Source: VGSG01 sp040756375 (GTDB taxonomy: Bacteria > Desulfobacterota > Desulfomonilia > Desulfomonilales > Desulfomonilaceae). From it: DNA of 64,000 bases. The translations under genes were made by a program, and so were the position numbers. Under the pieces are notes generated by a model. It saw nothing but the letters and a program-made list of their open reading frames with translations. It searched no databases and had not been told where the DNA came from. Positions 51,907 through 60,124 of the stretch are shown here, piece after piece (position 1 is the first letter of the stretch; every line of letters starts with the position of its first letter). The stretch lies in contig JBFLZC010000023.1 in assembly GCA_040756375.1 (NCBI GenBank), positions 1-64,000 of the forward strand, written 5' to 3'.

Positions 51907-52360
51907 CCACGGTTTCGAAGCGTTAAGCAGGGTACCTTCCGCACGGCGAGACAAAGCGAGGATTTTGCCTGATTCTCGTTTCAACACACTGTACGATTCC
52001 ACGCGACATCCTGGAATGTAGAGGAGTTTGTTCATTCTGATGAACTTGTCCGGCCGATTCAGCTCGTTTCCGATTATGGACAAATGCCGAAAATCCCTGC
52101 AACAGGCGTCCGCACGCAGGCGGTTCTGGCGACAAAAAGTGATTGCGTTGAATAGCGGAAGCTTGTAAGTTATTATATTGCCTGAATCGGGTGTTGAACC
52201 GTTGGCCTGGGATCACGAGATTCAAGGTAGGAGCTTCCACCGAGCCTTTCCCATTCCAGTAATGGGTGTAGGTCGCGACGAAAGTGCGTGAAGACCGATT
52301 CGATAGTTGGTCGCGCTTGTGCAGCCGGGTGAATTCCGATCAACAGGCATCTCGGTCTTG

Positions 52361-52375
52361 GTAAGTATCACTTAC
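52361..52375. promoter_or_regulatory. Palindromic site upstream of the thiolase gene
   Basis: GTAAGT-ATC-ACTTAC, a perfect 6-3-6 inverted repeat. It may be an operator for the aromatic-degradation genes; no matching regulator is in the window. Confidence 0.3.
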
Positions 52376-52542
52376 TGGTTGAATGCTAGTCCTCGCCCTC
52401 GCGGAGACGCTCTCCGCTCAGACGTGGCTTTATCAAAGGCCGCGGGCCGGGACAAATCCACAGAATAGTGCCGGGCAGGGCCCACGCGCAAGGGTGGAGA
52501 CCGGACCGGTTCAGTATACTACAGCCCCGGAGGTACTCACGG

Positions 52543-53718
52543 ATGGATCGCAACGTTTGCATCATTGCCGGAGGAATGTCCAAGTGGGGGGTCAGGAGCG
52601 GAAGCCAGAGAGATTTCTTCCAGGAGGCGGCCAAGGCCTGCTACGAGGACAATCCCCAGGTGAATCCGAAAGAAATTGACGGGTTACTGGTTGCCTCCGC
52701 GTACACGGAGCGCACGTCGTACCAAACCCATCTGGCTCCACTTGTTGCCGAGCACATCGGTGTCAAGCCCCGATCGATCTGCGCTCGAGTAGAGCTGCTC
52801 TGTGCAAGCGGCAGCTCGGCCATCATTCTCGCATTCGGTCTGATCAAAGCAGGCCAAGCGGACATGGTGATGGTCATGGGCGGAGAAAAGCTCTACACGC
52901 CCCAGAAGTGGGAAGTCTTCTACAGCGAACTGGCTTCTGTGGACCATGACTGGGACGGCCCGCAGGGTCTGGGTTTGCCACCTCCCGTGTTCGCGATGGT
53001 AGCCAAGCAGCACATGAAGCAGTACGGCACCAAAAAGGAGCAGCTCGGCGCTATTTCGGTCAAAAACCGGCGCAATGCGGCGCTTAATCCGAAAGCGCAA
53101 TTCCAGCAAGGAATCACGCACGAAGAGTATATGAATGCTCGCCCGATCGTGCAGCCGCTCTCGCTTTTTGATTGTTGCCCGATTACCGACGGCGCCGCGG
53201 GCGTGATCCTGTGCACGGAAGAAAAGGCCAAGCAATTGACGGATAAGCCACTGGTCTATCTCCGGGGCACGGGCCAGGCTTCGGTGAACAATATGTCGGC
53301 AAACATGCCCAGTTGGACCACCTGGGAAGCCCTGAAGATTGCTAGCCAAGAAGCCTATAGGAAGGCCAAAGTGGAGCCCAAGGACGTCAAGGTGGCTATG
53401 ACCCATGATTGCTTTACCATCTCGGAGATCATAGAGATGGAAGATCTGGGATTCTGCAAGAAGGGCGAAGGCGGTCCGTTCGTGGGTGAAGGCCAAAACG
53501 ATATTGGCGGCAAGGTCCCCACCAACACCGATGGCGGCCTTCTCGGATGCGGGCATCCGTTCGGCGGGACCGGCATTCGTCAGGCCATCGAAGTGATGAG
53601 ACAGCTCCGCGGCGAGGCGAAACAGCAGGTGAAAGGCGCGGATATCGGTCTGACCCATAACCTGAGCGGGTTCATCGCTGCTCACACCGTTCTAGTCTAT
53701 GGGAGGGAGCCCGTATGA
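52543..53718 (+). CDS. Thiolase-family protein (SCP-x type acetyl-CoA acetyltransferase)
   Basis: A 391-residue thiolase-fold enzyme of the SCP-x/nonspecific lipid-transfer class: nucleophile Cys87 in VELLCASGSSAI, HDCFTISEI and GCGHPFGGTG. ATG 52543 has GGAGG nine bases upstream. Its stop overlaps the start of an OB-fold protein gene (ATGA). Such pairs act as heteromeric thiolases. The downstream bam genes suggest cleavage of a beta-oxidation intermediate of pimelyl-CoA or a related ring product, but this is inference. Confidence 0.85.
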   Translation: MDRNVCIIAGGMSKWGVRSGSQRDFFQEAAKACYEDNPQVNPKEIDGLLVASAYTERTSYQTHLAPLVAEHIGVKPRSICARVELLCASGSSAIILAFGLIKAGQADMVMVMGGEKLYTPQKWEVFYSELASVDHDWDGPQGLGLPPPVFAMVAKQHMKQYGTKKEQLGAISVKNRRNAALNPKAQFQQGITHEEYMNARPIVQPLSLFDCCPITDGAAGVILCTEEKAKQLTDKPLVYLRGTGQASVNNMSANMPSWTTWEALKIASQEAYRKAKVEPKDVKVAMTHDCFTISEIIEMEDLGFCKKGEGGPFVGEGQNDIGGKVPTNTDGGLLGCGHPFGGTGIRQAIEVMRQLRGEAKQQVKGADIGLTHNLSGFIAAHTVLVYGREPV

Positions 53719-54203
53719 CGACACCCGGAATCTCCGTACTTGAAGGCAAATATATGGTGACCATGGACCTGTTTCCGCAGCAGTCCAAGGAATTCAATCA
53801 GGTCTTCACGTTTTACGAGAACCTCAAACAGGGGCGATTCACCACCACCAAATGCGCTGATTGCGGCGCGGAATCCTTCCCCCCGCGCGTCATGTGTCCG
53901 GAATGCTTTTCCACCAATATGCAGTGGATTGACTGGCCCAATGAAGGGACCGTGATCGAATTCACGGAAGAAGTGGTAGGCGTCCCGCTTGGTTTCGGGA
54001 AAGCGCCGCTGGTCCATGCGCTGGTGGATCTCCAGGGTAAAAAGACCATGTTCGTGCGCGTGATCAACTGCGTCGAAGGTCAGCTCAAAGTTGGAGACAA
54101 GGTCCGGGTCGCAGTGTTTGATGTGGATCCGGTGCCCCAGGAAGTCAAGGGCGGGATTCAGGAGATCCCGCGCGTGTTCTACGCGTTTGAGCCGGTCACG
54201 TAG
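53715..54203 (+). CDS. Zn-ribbon OB-fold protein (DUF35), thiolase partner
   Basis: A 162-residue protein with a rubredoxin-like zinc ribbon (CADC...CPEC, near residues 47-64) and an OB-fold domain (about 75-155). DUF35 proteins form complexes with SCP-x-type thiolases and organise the active site. The four-base overlap with the thiolase gene supports a stoichiometric complex. Confidence 0.85.
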   Translation: MTTPGISVLEGKYMVTMDLFPQQSKEFNQVFTFYENLKQGRFTTTKCADCGAESFPPRVMCPECFSTNMQWIDWPNEGTVIEFTEEVVGVPLGFGKAPLVHALVDLQGKKTMFVRVINCVEGQLKVGDKVRVAVFDVDPVPQEVKGGIQEIPRVFYAFEPVT

Positions 54204-54550
54204 CCTGGCTGCCGCTACGCAACGCCGGATTTCATGTGGCGTTTCCTATGAAAGATGTCGAAATGAGGTCGCCTTGGTCGGGTCTACGTATGGGGAGGTT
54301 TGGAGGGGAGATGAGTCTCACCTCCAAATTATTGCGCAACGATGCGCTCTTGCTGACGATCTCCGAGGCGAAGCCCCGGAGTGCTCGACGAAGCTGAGGA
54401 CCTTCATGATTCGTTGTAGCTTCTGAGATATGGCAGTTGGTATTGAAAGGGGTTGTGGGTTCCGGTTTGCCCGCGCAAAGTGATCCCGCACAATCCGCGG
54501 TATTCCACGCTTAAATTCTGAATATCAAAGCCAAGGAGGAGGAGTTAGAC
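54204..54550. other. Intergenic region before bamA
   Basis: I see no gene, no clear promoter and no repeat here. It ends in a strong AGGAGGAGG ribosome binding site for bamA. Confidence 0.35.
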
Positions 54551-55681
54551 ATGGCACTGGAATGGTTACCTCGGGACCAAGAAAAGAAAGATCACCAGCT
54601 CTTCGGTTCCGAGCACTGGGGCACTGAGGCCCCATGCACGGTCTACGAGAAGAGACCTCTGACCGACCCAAAAGGAAACGTGATCGATGGGCTTTACGTA
54701 GCCTGGGTCCGGCTGAACAACCCGCAGCAATACAATTCTTACACCACCGAGATGGCAAAGGGTGTGATCGCAGGTTTCACCGCGGCCGGCCTCGATCGTT
54801 CCGTGGTTGCGGTGGTCTTCACCGGCACGGGTGACAGAGCCTTCTGCACCGGTGGAAACACCAAGGAGTATGCCGAGTATTACTCAATGCGGCCAAATGA
54901 GTACGGCGAATACATGGATATCTTCAACAGCATGGTGGATGCCATTCTCAATTGCAAGAAGCCGACTATCTGCCGCGTGAATGGGATGCGGGTTGCAGGC
55001 GGCCAGGAAATCGGCATGGCATGTGACCTGGCGGTCGCCAGCGACCTGGCGATCTTCGGCCAGGCCGGCGCTCGCCACGGATCCAGCCCGGATGGCGGCT
55101 CCACGGACTTCCTGCCCTGGTTCCTCAACATGGAAGATGCCATGTGGAACTGCGTGAGTTGCGAGATGTGGAGCGCCTACAAGATGAAGGCCAAGAACCT
55201 CATCTCCAAGTGCGTTCCGGTCCTGAAGCAAGGCGAAAAATTTATCCGCAATCCGCTGATCATCACCGAGGATTATGTCAAAGACGGCGAGATCGTGTAC
55301 GGCGAATTCAAGACCGGCGAGGAAGCCAAGAAGGCCAAGGATCTGATGAAAGACCTCCCGATTGATTTCGAGCTCCTGGACAAAGAGGTAACTAGGATTA
55401 TCTGGACTTTTACCAACCTCTTTCCGGGCTGCTTGATCAAGGCAATCGACGGCATTCGACAGAAAAAGAAATTCTTCTGGGATATGAACAAGCTGGCCAA
55501 CAGGCATTGGCTCATGGCCAACATGAATTACGAGGCATTCCTCGGATTCAACGCGTTCAACACCAAGAAGATCACCGGCCAGGACGTGATCGATTTCGTG
55601 AAGTTCCGCCAGAACATCGCTGCAACAGCGCAGGCTGTGCCTGAAAAGTATGCCGAAGTTTTGGGCAAGCCGCAGAAGTAG
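54551..55681 (+). CDS. bamA: 6-oxocyclohex-1-ene-1-carbonyl-CoA hydrolase
   Basis: A 376-residue crotonase-superfamily ring-cleaving hydrolase of the anaerobic benzoyl-CoA pathway. It adds water to the enone and hydrolyses the ring C-C bond to give 3-hydroxypimelyl-CoA. The protein matches BamA/Oah in length and in blocks such as FTGTGDRAFCTGGNTKEYAEYY, RVAGGQEIGMACDLA and GARHGSSPDGGSTDFLPW. bamA is the standard marker gene for anaerobic aromatic degraders. ATG follows an AGGAGGAGG site. Confidence 0.95.
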   Translation: MALEWLPRDQEKKDHQLFGSEHWGTEAPCTVYEKRPLTDPKGNVIDGLYVAWVRLNNPQQYNSYTTEMAKGVIAGFTAAGLDRSVVAVVFTGTGDRAFCTGGNTKEYAEYYSMRPNEYGEYMDIFNSMVDAILNCKKPTICRVNGMRVAGGQEIGMACDLAVASDLAIFGQAGARHGSSPDGGSTDFLPWFLNMEDAMWNCVSCEMWSAYKMKAKNLISKCVPVLKQGEKFIRNPLIITEDYVKDGEIVYGEFKTGEEAKKAKDLMKDLPIDFELLDKEVTRIIWTFTNLFPGCLIKAIDGIRQKKKFFWDMNKLANRHWLMANMNYEAFLGFNAFNTKKITGQDVIDFVKFRQNIAATAQAVPEKYAEVLGKPQK

Positions 55682-55729
55682 ACGGCGGTCTTGATGATAC
55701 CCCCTGACGGGGGACGTGAAGTAGATTCT

Positions 55730-55757
55730 GTAGGGGCGCACGGCCGTGCGCCCCTAC
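55730..55757. repeat. GTAGGGGCGCAC palindrome, copy 1
   Basis: A perfect 28-base palindrome GTAGGGGCGCACGG/CCGTGCGCCCCTAC between bamA and bamR. Related elements with the same ends lie at 58141-58280, 61144-61198 and 63472-63612. A small CCCCCTGACGGGGG hairpin (55700-55713) precedes it. Confidence 0.75.
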
Positions 55758-55840
55758 CACAGAGCCCTCCGCGACTGCTGTTCTCAGTATTCGCAAATCT
55801 TGAAGCAAGTGCGGTAGCCTGCGGTCAGGGAGGAAGTATC

Positions 55841-56620
55841 ATGGAATACAAGCTCATTCAGTGTGAAAAACACTATAATGGAGCGGTCCTTAAGATCATC
55901 CTCAACTCGCCCAAAGCAAATATTATGGAAGCAGCCATGCTCCGGGAGATCAATGCTTGCCTTGATTCTCTTAGGGCGGACAACAACCTGAAGCTGCTTG
56001 TCTTTGAAGGCGCGGGGAAGCATTTTTCGTTCGGCGCAAGCGTTGCTGAGCACACCAAAGAGAATGCGGCCATGATGCTTAATGCGTTCCATGCCATGTT
56101 TCACAAACTCGTGGACCTCGCGGTTCCTACCATGGCAATTGTACGAGGTCAGTGTCTGGGTGGCGGCATGGAATTGGCGCTCTTTTGCAACTTTATTGTC
56201 GCGGACGGTTCCGCGTTCTTCGGCCAACCCGAGATAGTTCTTGCGGTGTTCCCGCCGCCAGCATCCGTAATGCTGTCCCTCAAAGTGGGTCAGGCGTACG
56301 CGGATGATCTGATCCTGACCGGTCGTGCCATCGACGCCGCAGAAGCGTATCGAATCGGCTTGGCAAACATGCTGGTGGGCGAAGGTGAAGATGCATGGGC
56401 CGCGGCTGCGAAATGGGTCGAGGCTCACATACTTCCTAAGAGCGCTTCCGTGCTACGCATCGCGAATAGGGCCGCGCGGACGAACTTTTTCCGTCTACTC
56501 CGAGAAGACCTGCCCAAAATGGAAGGTCTGTACCTCAAAGAACTCATGGAAACCAACGACGCGAACGAAGGCATCTGCGCATTCATCGAAAAACGCAAAC
56601 CCGCCTGGAAAAACGAGTAG
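55841..56620 (+). CDS. bamR: Cyclohexa-1,5-diene-1-carbonyl-CoA hydratase
   Basis: A 259-residue crotonase-family hydratase acting on the dienoyl-CoA made by benzoyl-CoA reductase. The oxyanion-hole regions are HFSFGASVAEH and GQCLGGGMELALFCNF. Placement directly after bamA fits BamR/Dch. ATG 55841 with GGAGG is chosen; the longer open frame to 55691 translates the palindrome. The intervening dehydrogenase (bamQ) and the reductase genes are not in the window. Confidence 0.9.
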   Translation: MEYKLIQCEKHYNGAVLKIILNSPKANIMEAAMLREINACLDSLRADNNLKLLVFEGAGKHFSFGASVAEHTKENAAMMLNAFHAMFHKLVDLAVPTMAIVRGQCLGGGMELALFCNFIVADGSAFFGQPEIVLAVFPPPASVMLSLKVGQAYADDLILTGRAIDAAEAYRIGLANMLVGEGEDAWAAAAKWVEAHILPKSASVLRIANRAARTNFFRLLREDLPKMEGLYLKELMETNDANEGICAFIEKRKPAWKNE

Positions 56621-56641
56621 CTCGAGTACCCTGCGCGTCAT

Positions 56642-56684
56642 ACTCATGACACTGCCCCCAAATGGGGCACTGTCGAAGATGAGT
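56642..56684 (+). terminator. Terminator-like hairpin after bamR
   Basis: ACTCATGACACTGCCCC, loop, GGGGCACTGTC...ATGAGT forms a long stem with one mismatch, followed by CTCACTTTTCC rather than a clean T-run. Likely transcript end of the aromatic operon. Confidence 0.45.
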
Positions 56685-56742
56685 CTCACTTTTCCTAACC
56701 ACGTACGTGACTGAGCCGTCTGGGACCCGACCCACGTCTCCT

Positions 56743-57081
56743 TCATTCGCCTAGCTCATCACAGATGGCCGAAATCTGCATCTTCAAAGGCGGGAGGTCT
56801 CGTTCGACAATATCCCAAATGCGTTCCAGCTCTATCCCTAGATAATCATGGACAACGACATTGCGGAAGGCACTGATCTCTCGTCACGGTACTTCAGAAT
56901 ACTTGAGCTTCGTATCGGTTGAAATTCTTTGGATTGATTCGGAGAGCGTATGGAGATTCCGCAGGACGGCATCCTGCGTTTTGCGATCAGCTAAGAATGA
57001 ATTCTTGCCATCACTGGTGAACTGCAGAATGTGATCAATGCAGTCCAGGATGTGCAGGAAATAAAGCCGGTCATCTTTCAT
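56743..57081 (-). pseudogene. hepT: HepT-like toxin gene with one premature stop
   Basis: The full reading frame is 112 codons, the normal HepT length, but codon 66 is TGA at 56884-56886. It falls after SEVP, exactly where family members have the conserved Trp (PWRxIxxxRN). The remainder is intact: REISAFRNVVVHDYLGIELERIWDIVERDLPPL, including the RNxxxH catalytic motif (Rx4H). A single TGG-to-TGA change (or UGA read-through) explains it. It overlaps the antitoxin gene start by four bases. Confidence 0.8.
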
Positions 57082-57368
57082 AAAGGAACCGCCTCTTGCA
57101 ATACACGGTCCCGAATGTACGAATGCAACGCCCCGACTGTGACGACATGAACCGGTCTTTCCAATAATTCTTCAAGGTCGGCTATAAGCCCTCCTGGAAA
57201 CCAGGGGGAAGGATTGTCGCCAACTTCAACAAGTATGTCGATGTCGCTTAATGCACCGGCTTCTCCACGAGCCACAGAGCCGAACAGACGGATATTCTTG
57301 GCCCCATGACGAAGAGCGATTGTCAAGATTTCTTCTCGCTTTTCTTTTATCAGTTGTTCAATTTCCAT
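57078..57368 (-). CDS. mntA: MntA-type nucleotidyltransferase antitoxin
   Basis: A 96-residue minimal nucleotidyltransferase: RLFGSVARGEAGALSDIDILVE, with the GSxARG and SDID motifs. In HepT-MntA pairs it neutralises the HepT RNase by adding AMP. It is intact while its toxin partner next door carries a stop codon. Confidence 0.87.
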   Translation of the reverse strand: MEIEQLIKEKREEILTIALRHGAKNIRLFGSVARGEAGALSDIDILVEVGDNPSPWFPGGLIADLEELLERPVHVVTVGALHSYIRDRVLQEAVPL

Positions 57369-57392
57369 GACCCGGAAACCCTTTGAACTTTT

Positions 57393-57593
57393 CTAGTCTT
57401 TTGTGATTTCGCGCGGATCGATTTCCAATGTCTCGGGACCGAACGTTTCAATGTGGAAGTGAATCGCTGATTTCACGGCAGCCAAAGCTGTTTCGTACGT
57501 GTCCCCCTGACCGACCACGACACCCTTCAATCCTAATGGATAAGCTGCGTACGTATCCGGCTGTTTCTCCACAACGATCCTGAATCGTCTCAT
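57393..57593 (-). CDS. HicB-like antitoxin, without HicA
   Basis: A 66-residue partial-RNase-H-fold protein of the HicB family (FRIVVEKQPDTYAAYPLGLKGVVVGQGDTYETALAAVKSAIHFHIETF). ATG 57593 has AGAGG eight bases upstream. No HicA toxin gene is adjacent, so it is an orphan or serves another partner. Confidence 0.7.
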   Translation of the reverse strand: MRRFRIVVEKQPDTYAAYPLGLKGVVVGQGDTYETALAAVKSAIHFHIETFGPETLEIDPREITKD

Positions 57594-57604
57594 AGTCACA
57601 ACCT

Positions 57605-57808
57605 CTACCGTGAAGAGCGCAATTCTTCTTCGATCTTCTCGGCAACGAACATCTTGAGGAGCGATTGATAGGGGATGTCACGCTTGTTCGCAAGCACTTT
57701 GAGCCTTTCGATCATCGATTCCGGCAAACGGATCGAGATCGTTCGCGTGGGTGGGCGCAGGTTCGGGAACCGAACCCGTTCGGCGCGGCGCCAATCGACG
57801 AAGTCCAC
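57605..57808 (-). pseudogene. CopG/BrnA-like antitoxin, start codon lost or GTG start
   Basis: Ribbon-helix-helix antitoxin segment (WRRAERVRFPNLRPPTRTISIRLPESMIERLKVLANKRDIPYQSLLKMFVAEKI). Family-like sequence continues upstream in frame (KIPKFENEDQERAFWAEHDSVDF) to about 57859, but no ATG, GTG or TTG precedes it after the in-frame stop. Only the internal GTG 57808 could start translation, giving a shortened protein. Confidence 0.6.
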
Positions 57809-57851
57809 TGAGTCGTGCTCGGCCCAGAAAGCTCGCTCCTGATCTTCGTTC

Positions 57852-58001
57852 TCAAACTTCGGTATTTTCCGAGTCCGCTACTTCTGCTTGGTCACGTTCG
57901 TACTCCCTTCTTTCTCGCTTGCTCATGTCTCGAGCAGAAATGACTTGTACTCCAATAGCTTTGGAAAAGAAACGCCATAGGGTCTTGCGCCCAAATTTTG
58001 C
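57852..58001 (-). pseudogene. Remnant of a BrnT-like toxin (C-terminal part)
   Basis: Only the C-terminal end of a BrnT/DUF4258-type toxin is recognisable (GRKTLW...GVQVISARDMSKRERREYERD). The N-terminal half is missing; the upstream frame continues as unrelated sequence. It precedes and overlaps the CopG remnant, as a toxin-antitoxin pair should. Confidence 0.55.
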
Positions 58002-58140
58002 CCCTGAAAGGTGAAGGGGGTTACTCACGGATCCCCTTTTGGAGATTCCCGGAATGCGCGACGAGTTTCCTGAGCCCAAATTGCCACCAATCATACAGTC
58101 AGTTTTATAGGGTTCATAGACTTTCCGGTATACTATACAC

Positions 58141-58280
58141 CGAAGCATTGTATTTAGCCTTCATTTGATGCCCCATGTCGTGTAGGGGCGCACCCGCGCG
58201 TGCGCCCTGGAGTGGCCTGGGCAGACACGCAGGTCTGCCCCTACTGGAGCCTGGCTCATTTCCAATGCTCGACTGGATAG
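58141..58280. repeat. ~140-base direct repeat, copy 1
   Basis: CGAAGCATTG...AGCCTTCATTTGATG...GTAGGGGCGCACCCGCGCGTGCGCCC...GGGCAGACACGCAGGTCTGCCCCTAC...CTGGCTCATTTCC. A copy in the same orientation with about 90% identity lies at 63472-63612. The two are 5.3 kb apart. It contains two GC-rich palindromes of the GTAGGGGCGCAC family. Confidence 0.8.
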
Positions 58281-58394
58281 CACGAGGACATCTCCCGGAT
58301 ATGCTATATGCACCCCTCTTTTTTTGAGATATGATCGTGGGCGATTGACGCGGCCACCCGGCCGCGTCGCGGCTTCAGTATCGGAGATGATCGC

Positions 58395-58853
58395 ATGAGA
58401 TACCTCGTTTTGGCTGCTCGGCTCTTCATTGGCGGGTTGTTCATTTATGCGAGTGTGCACAAGATTCTCGATCCCGCTGAGTTTGCTCAGGCGATACGGA
58501 ATTACCTGATCCTGCCCACGGCTTGGACCAATATCGTGGCTCTTACCCTGCCCTGGATCGAGTTCGTGGCGGGCCTGCTCATTATCCTCGGCATCGAAAC
58601 CGCGGCTGCCGCGCTCATCATCACCGGGATGCTCGCAGTGTTCTTGCCCGCGCTCTTCTATGCGTACTTCACCGGTCTGAATATTACGTGCGGCTGCTTT
58701 TCCGCCGCGGCGAATTCCGCGGGAAAGATAACCATCGTAACGCTGCTCCGCGATTCGTCGCTCCTCCTTGTTGTTCTTTTCATCCTCGTGGCTGACCGAG
58801 GGCACTTTCAACTCAGTGGAGCAAGCCACACAGAGACCGCACGGCAGAGTTGA
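58395..58853 (+). CDS. DoxX/MauE-like membrane protein
   Basis: A 152-residue protein with four membrane helices and the family pattern RLFIGGLFIYASVHKILDPAEFAQAIRNY...LPWIEFVAGLLIILG. A CGCF motif sits after the third helix, as in MauE-type proteins linked to disulfide chemistry or electron transfer. No thioredoxin-like partner is adjacent. GGAGATGATCGC precedes the ATG. Confidence 0.8.
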   Translation: MRYLVLAARLFIGGLFIYASVHKILDPAEFAQAIRNYLILPTAWTNIVALTLPWIEFVAGLLIILGIETAAAALIITGMLAVFLPALFYAYFTGLNITCGCFSAAANSAGKITIVTLLRDSSLLLVVLFILVADRGHFQLSGASHTETARQS

Positions 58854-59138
58854 AGCCATCTTCTCGATCAAGAACCACAACAGTCACTTTCCGAAAGACG
58901 AATTTGGTGGCGAGATGCAAATCAAAGCACTGACCTAGACGAAGTCCAGGTCAGTGGCACCCACGCGGTCGATTTGCCCTGCAATCTCCTGATTACTAAT
59001 CTAAGAATGCAAGCAAGAACGTGGTGGCTTAAACCACGCGGACAAGAGGAAGGGTCTGCTGGAAGGGGCACATTTCTCGACTTGAGGGAAGTGGTGTGCC
59101 TAGTGCCGGCCGACAGGCTGAAAAGAGAGGAGCGAACC

Positions 59139-59321
59139 ATGTTCCGAGTAGAATTCAAAGACGAAGAAGCCATCTTGATGCACGAAATTCTTGAGGGCTA
59201 TCTCCATGAGCTGAGCGCGGAGATTTCGAGCACCGACACGCTTTCTTTCCGGGAAAATCTCAAGAAGAAGAAAATCCACGTTATGGACATGCTCGATCGT
59301 CTCGGCGAAAAGGCGGCCTGA
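59139..59321 (+). CDS. Small acidic-helical protein, unknown function
   Basis: A 60-residue helical protein (EFKDEEAILMHEILEGYLHELSAEISSTDTLSFRENLKKKKIHVMDMLDRL) with a GAGGAG site six bases before the ATG. Small conserved proteins of this look exist in Desulfobacterota, but I do not know a function. Confidence 0.6.
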   Translation: MFRVEFKDEEAILMHEILEGYLHELSAEISSTDTLSFRENLKKKKIHVMDMLDRLGEKAA

Positions 59322-59347
59322 TTCGGACATATTGGCAGGATGAGAGC

Positions 59348-59425
59348 ATGAGAGTCGGAGTTGTCGGGTCCGGATTTGTGGGTTCAACCTCCGCTTTCGC
59401 ACTGGTAATGGCCGGTGCAGGCTAA
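59348..59425 (+). pseudogene. Remnant N-terminus of a lactate/malate dehydrogenase
   Basis: 25 codons reading MRVGVVGSGFVGSTSAFALV then MAGAG and stop. The GSGFVGS nucleotide-binding glycine motif and the layout are those of the first strand-helix of L-lactate/malate dehydrogenases. Nothing downstream continues the enzyme, so it is a 5' fragment left by deletion or rearrangement. Confidence 0.6.
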
Positions 59426-59511
59426 GCGAGATTCAGGCGCGCGTGAGTACATGTATGGACGGAGCCGGCGCTCGATCATGAGCAGGTATCGTCCAAGAAA
59501 CGGAGAGAGTC

Positions 59512-59940
59512 ATGACGGCAGAATCACTAATACCCAGATCGGAGCATTACGCAGATTCAATCATGTACGAATTCGATCCGATTGTTTCCTTGTTTGGTTT
59601 CTCAAAGTCTCAATGGGACTATAACGAGGATTTGAATGTCGTACGGGTGCAATTTGAGAACGCTCAACGTCGGGACGCAGTGCAAATCGACTATCATGTT
59701 GGAGACGATTCGTACAGCGCCAATTATTGTCAAACCGACGGCGACTGGCAAATATGCCGAGAAGGAAAGCACAAGAGCCTGAGGGGCCTCAGGCACGCGC
59801 TGCCCCGCTGGATACGCTCCAATTGCGACGAATGCATGAGCAGGCGACCGGAACGAGAAGAAGCACAAGAGGAACCATACAGCGAGGTCCGCTGCATACA
59901 TTGCGAGGACAGGCCGGGCCTTAAGAGAATCAGGCCTTAG
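59512..59940 (+). CDS. Hypothetical soluble protein
   Basis: A 142-residue hydrophilic protein, start with GGAGAGAG upstream. The first half looks folded (SQWDYNEDLNVVRVQFENAQRRDAVQIDYHV); the second half has Cys at 73, 82, 104, 107, 128 and 131 including CDEC and CIHC pairs, which could bind zinc. No family recognised. Confidence 0.55.
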   Translation: MTAESLIPRSEHYADSIMYEFDPIVSLFGFSKSQWDYNEDLNVVRVQFENAQRRDAVQIDYHVGDDSYSANYCQTDGDWQICREGKHKSLRGLRHALPRWIRSNCDECMSRRPEREEAQEEPYSEVRCIHCEDRPGLKRIRP

Positions 59941-59950
59941 AATCGGTTGC

Positions 59951-60056
59951 AAAGGCTAAGAGCTTTTGAAGAAGTTGCCGGGGAGGGACTTTTTGCAGAA
60001 AGTCCCTCCCCGGACCCCTCCCCAAAAACTCTTATCCTTCCATACACTTCCACCCG
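59951..60056. terminator. Hairpin repeat (CCGGGGAGGG family), copy 2
   Basis: Contains a perfect 15-base-pair stem CCGGGGAGGGACTTT / AAAGTCCCTCCCCGG (59978-60013) followed by ACCCCTCCCCAAAAACTCTTATC. The flanks (AGCTTTTGAAGAAGTTG..., ...CTTCCATACACTTCCAC) also match copy 1 at 51822. Confidence 0.65.
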
Positions 60057-60124
60057 AGTCGTAATGACAGGCCGAGCCAACATAGACGGAATCTAAGGGC
60101 AATTCGCTGGAGAAGGGAGATATC

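Larger units (their letters stand above)
51821..52542. other. Intergenic region before the benzoyl-CoA-pathway genes
   Basis: No gene is supported in about 720 bases. Content: a hairpin repeat/terminator at 51822-51906 and a small palindrome GTAAGT-ATC-ACTTAC at 52361-52375, about 170 bases before the thiolase start, which could be an operator. No convincing -35/-10 or -24/-12 promoter was found. Confidence 0.4.

Noticed and set aside
54421..54460. Sigma-54-like TGGCAG element before bamA
   Set aside because: The -12 GC is missing at the right distance, so it does not qualify.
58161..58880. 239-codon minus-strand frame
   Set aside because: Antisense to the DoxX-like gene and extends into the repeat.
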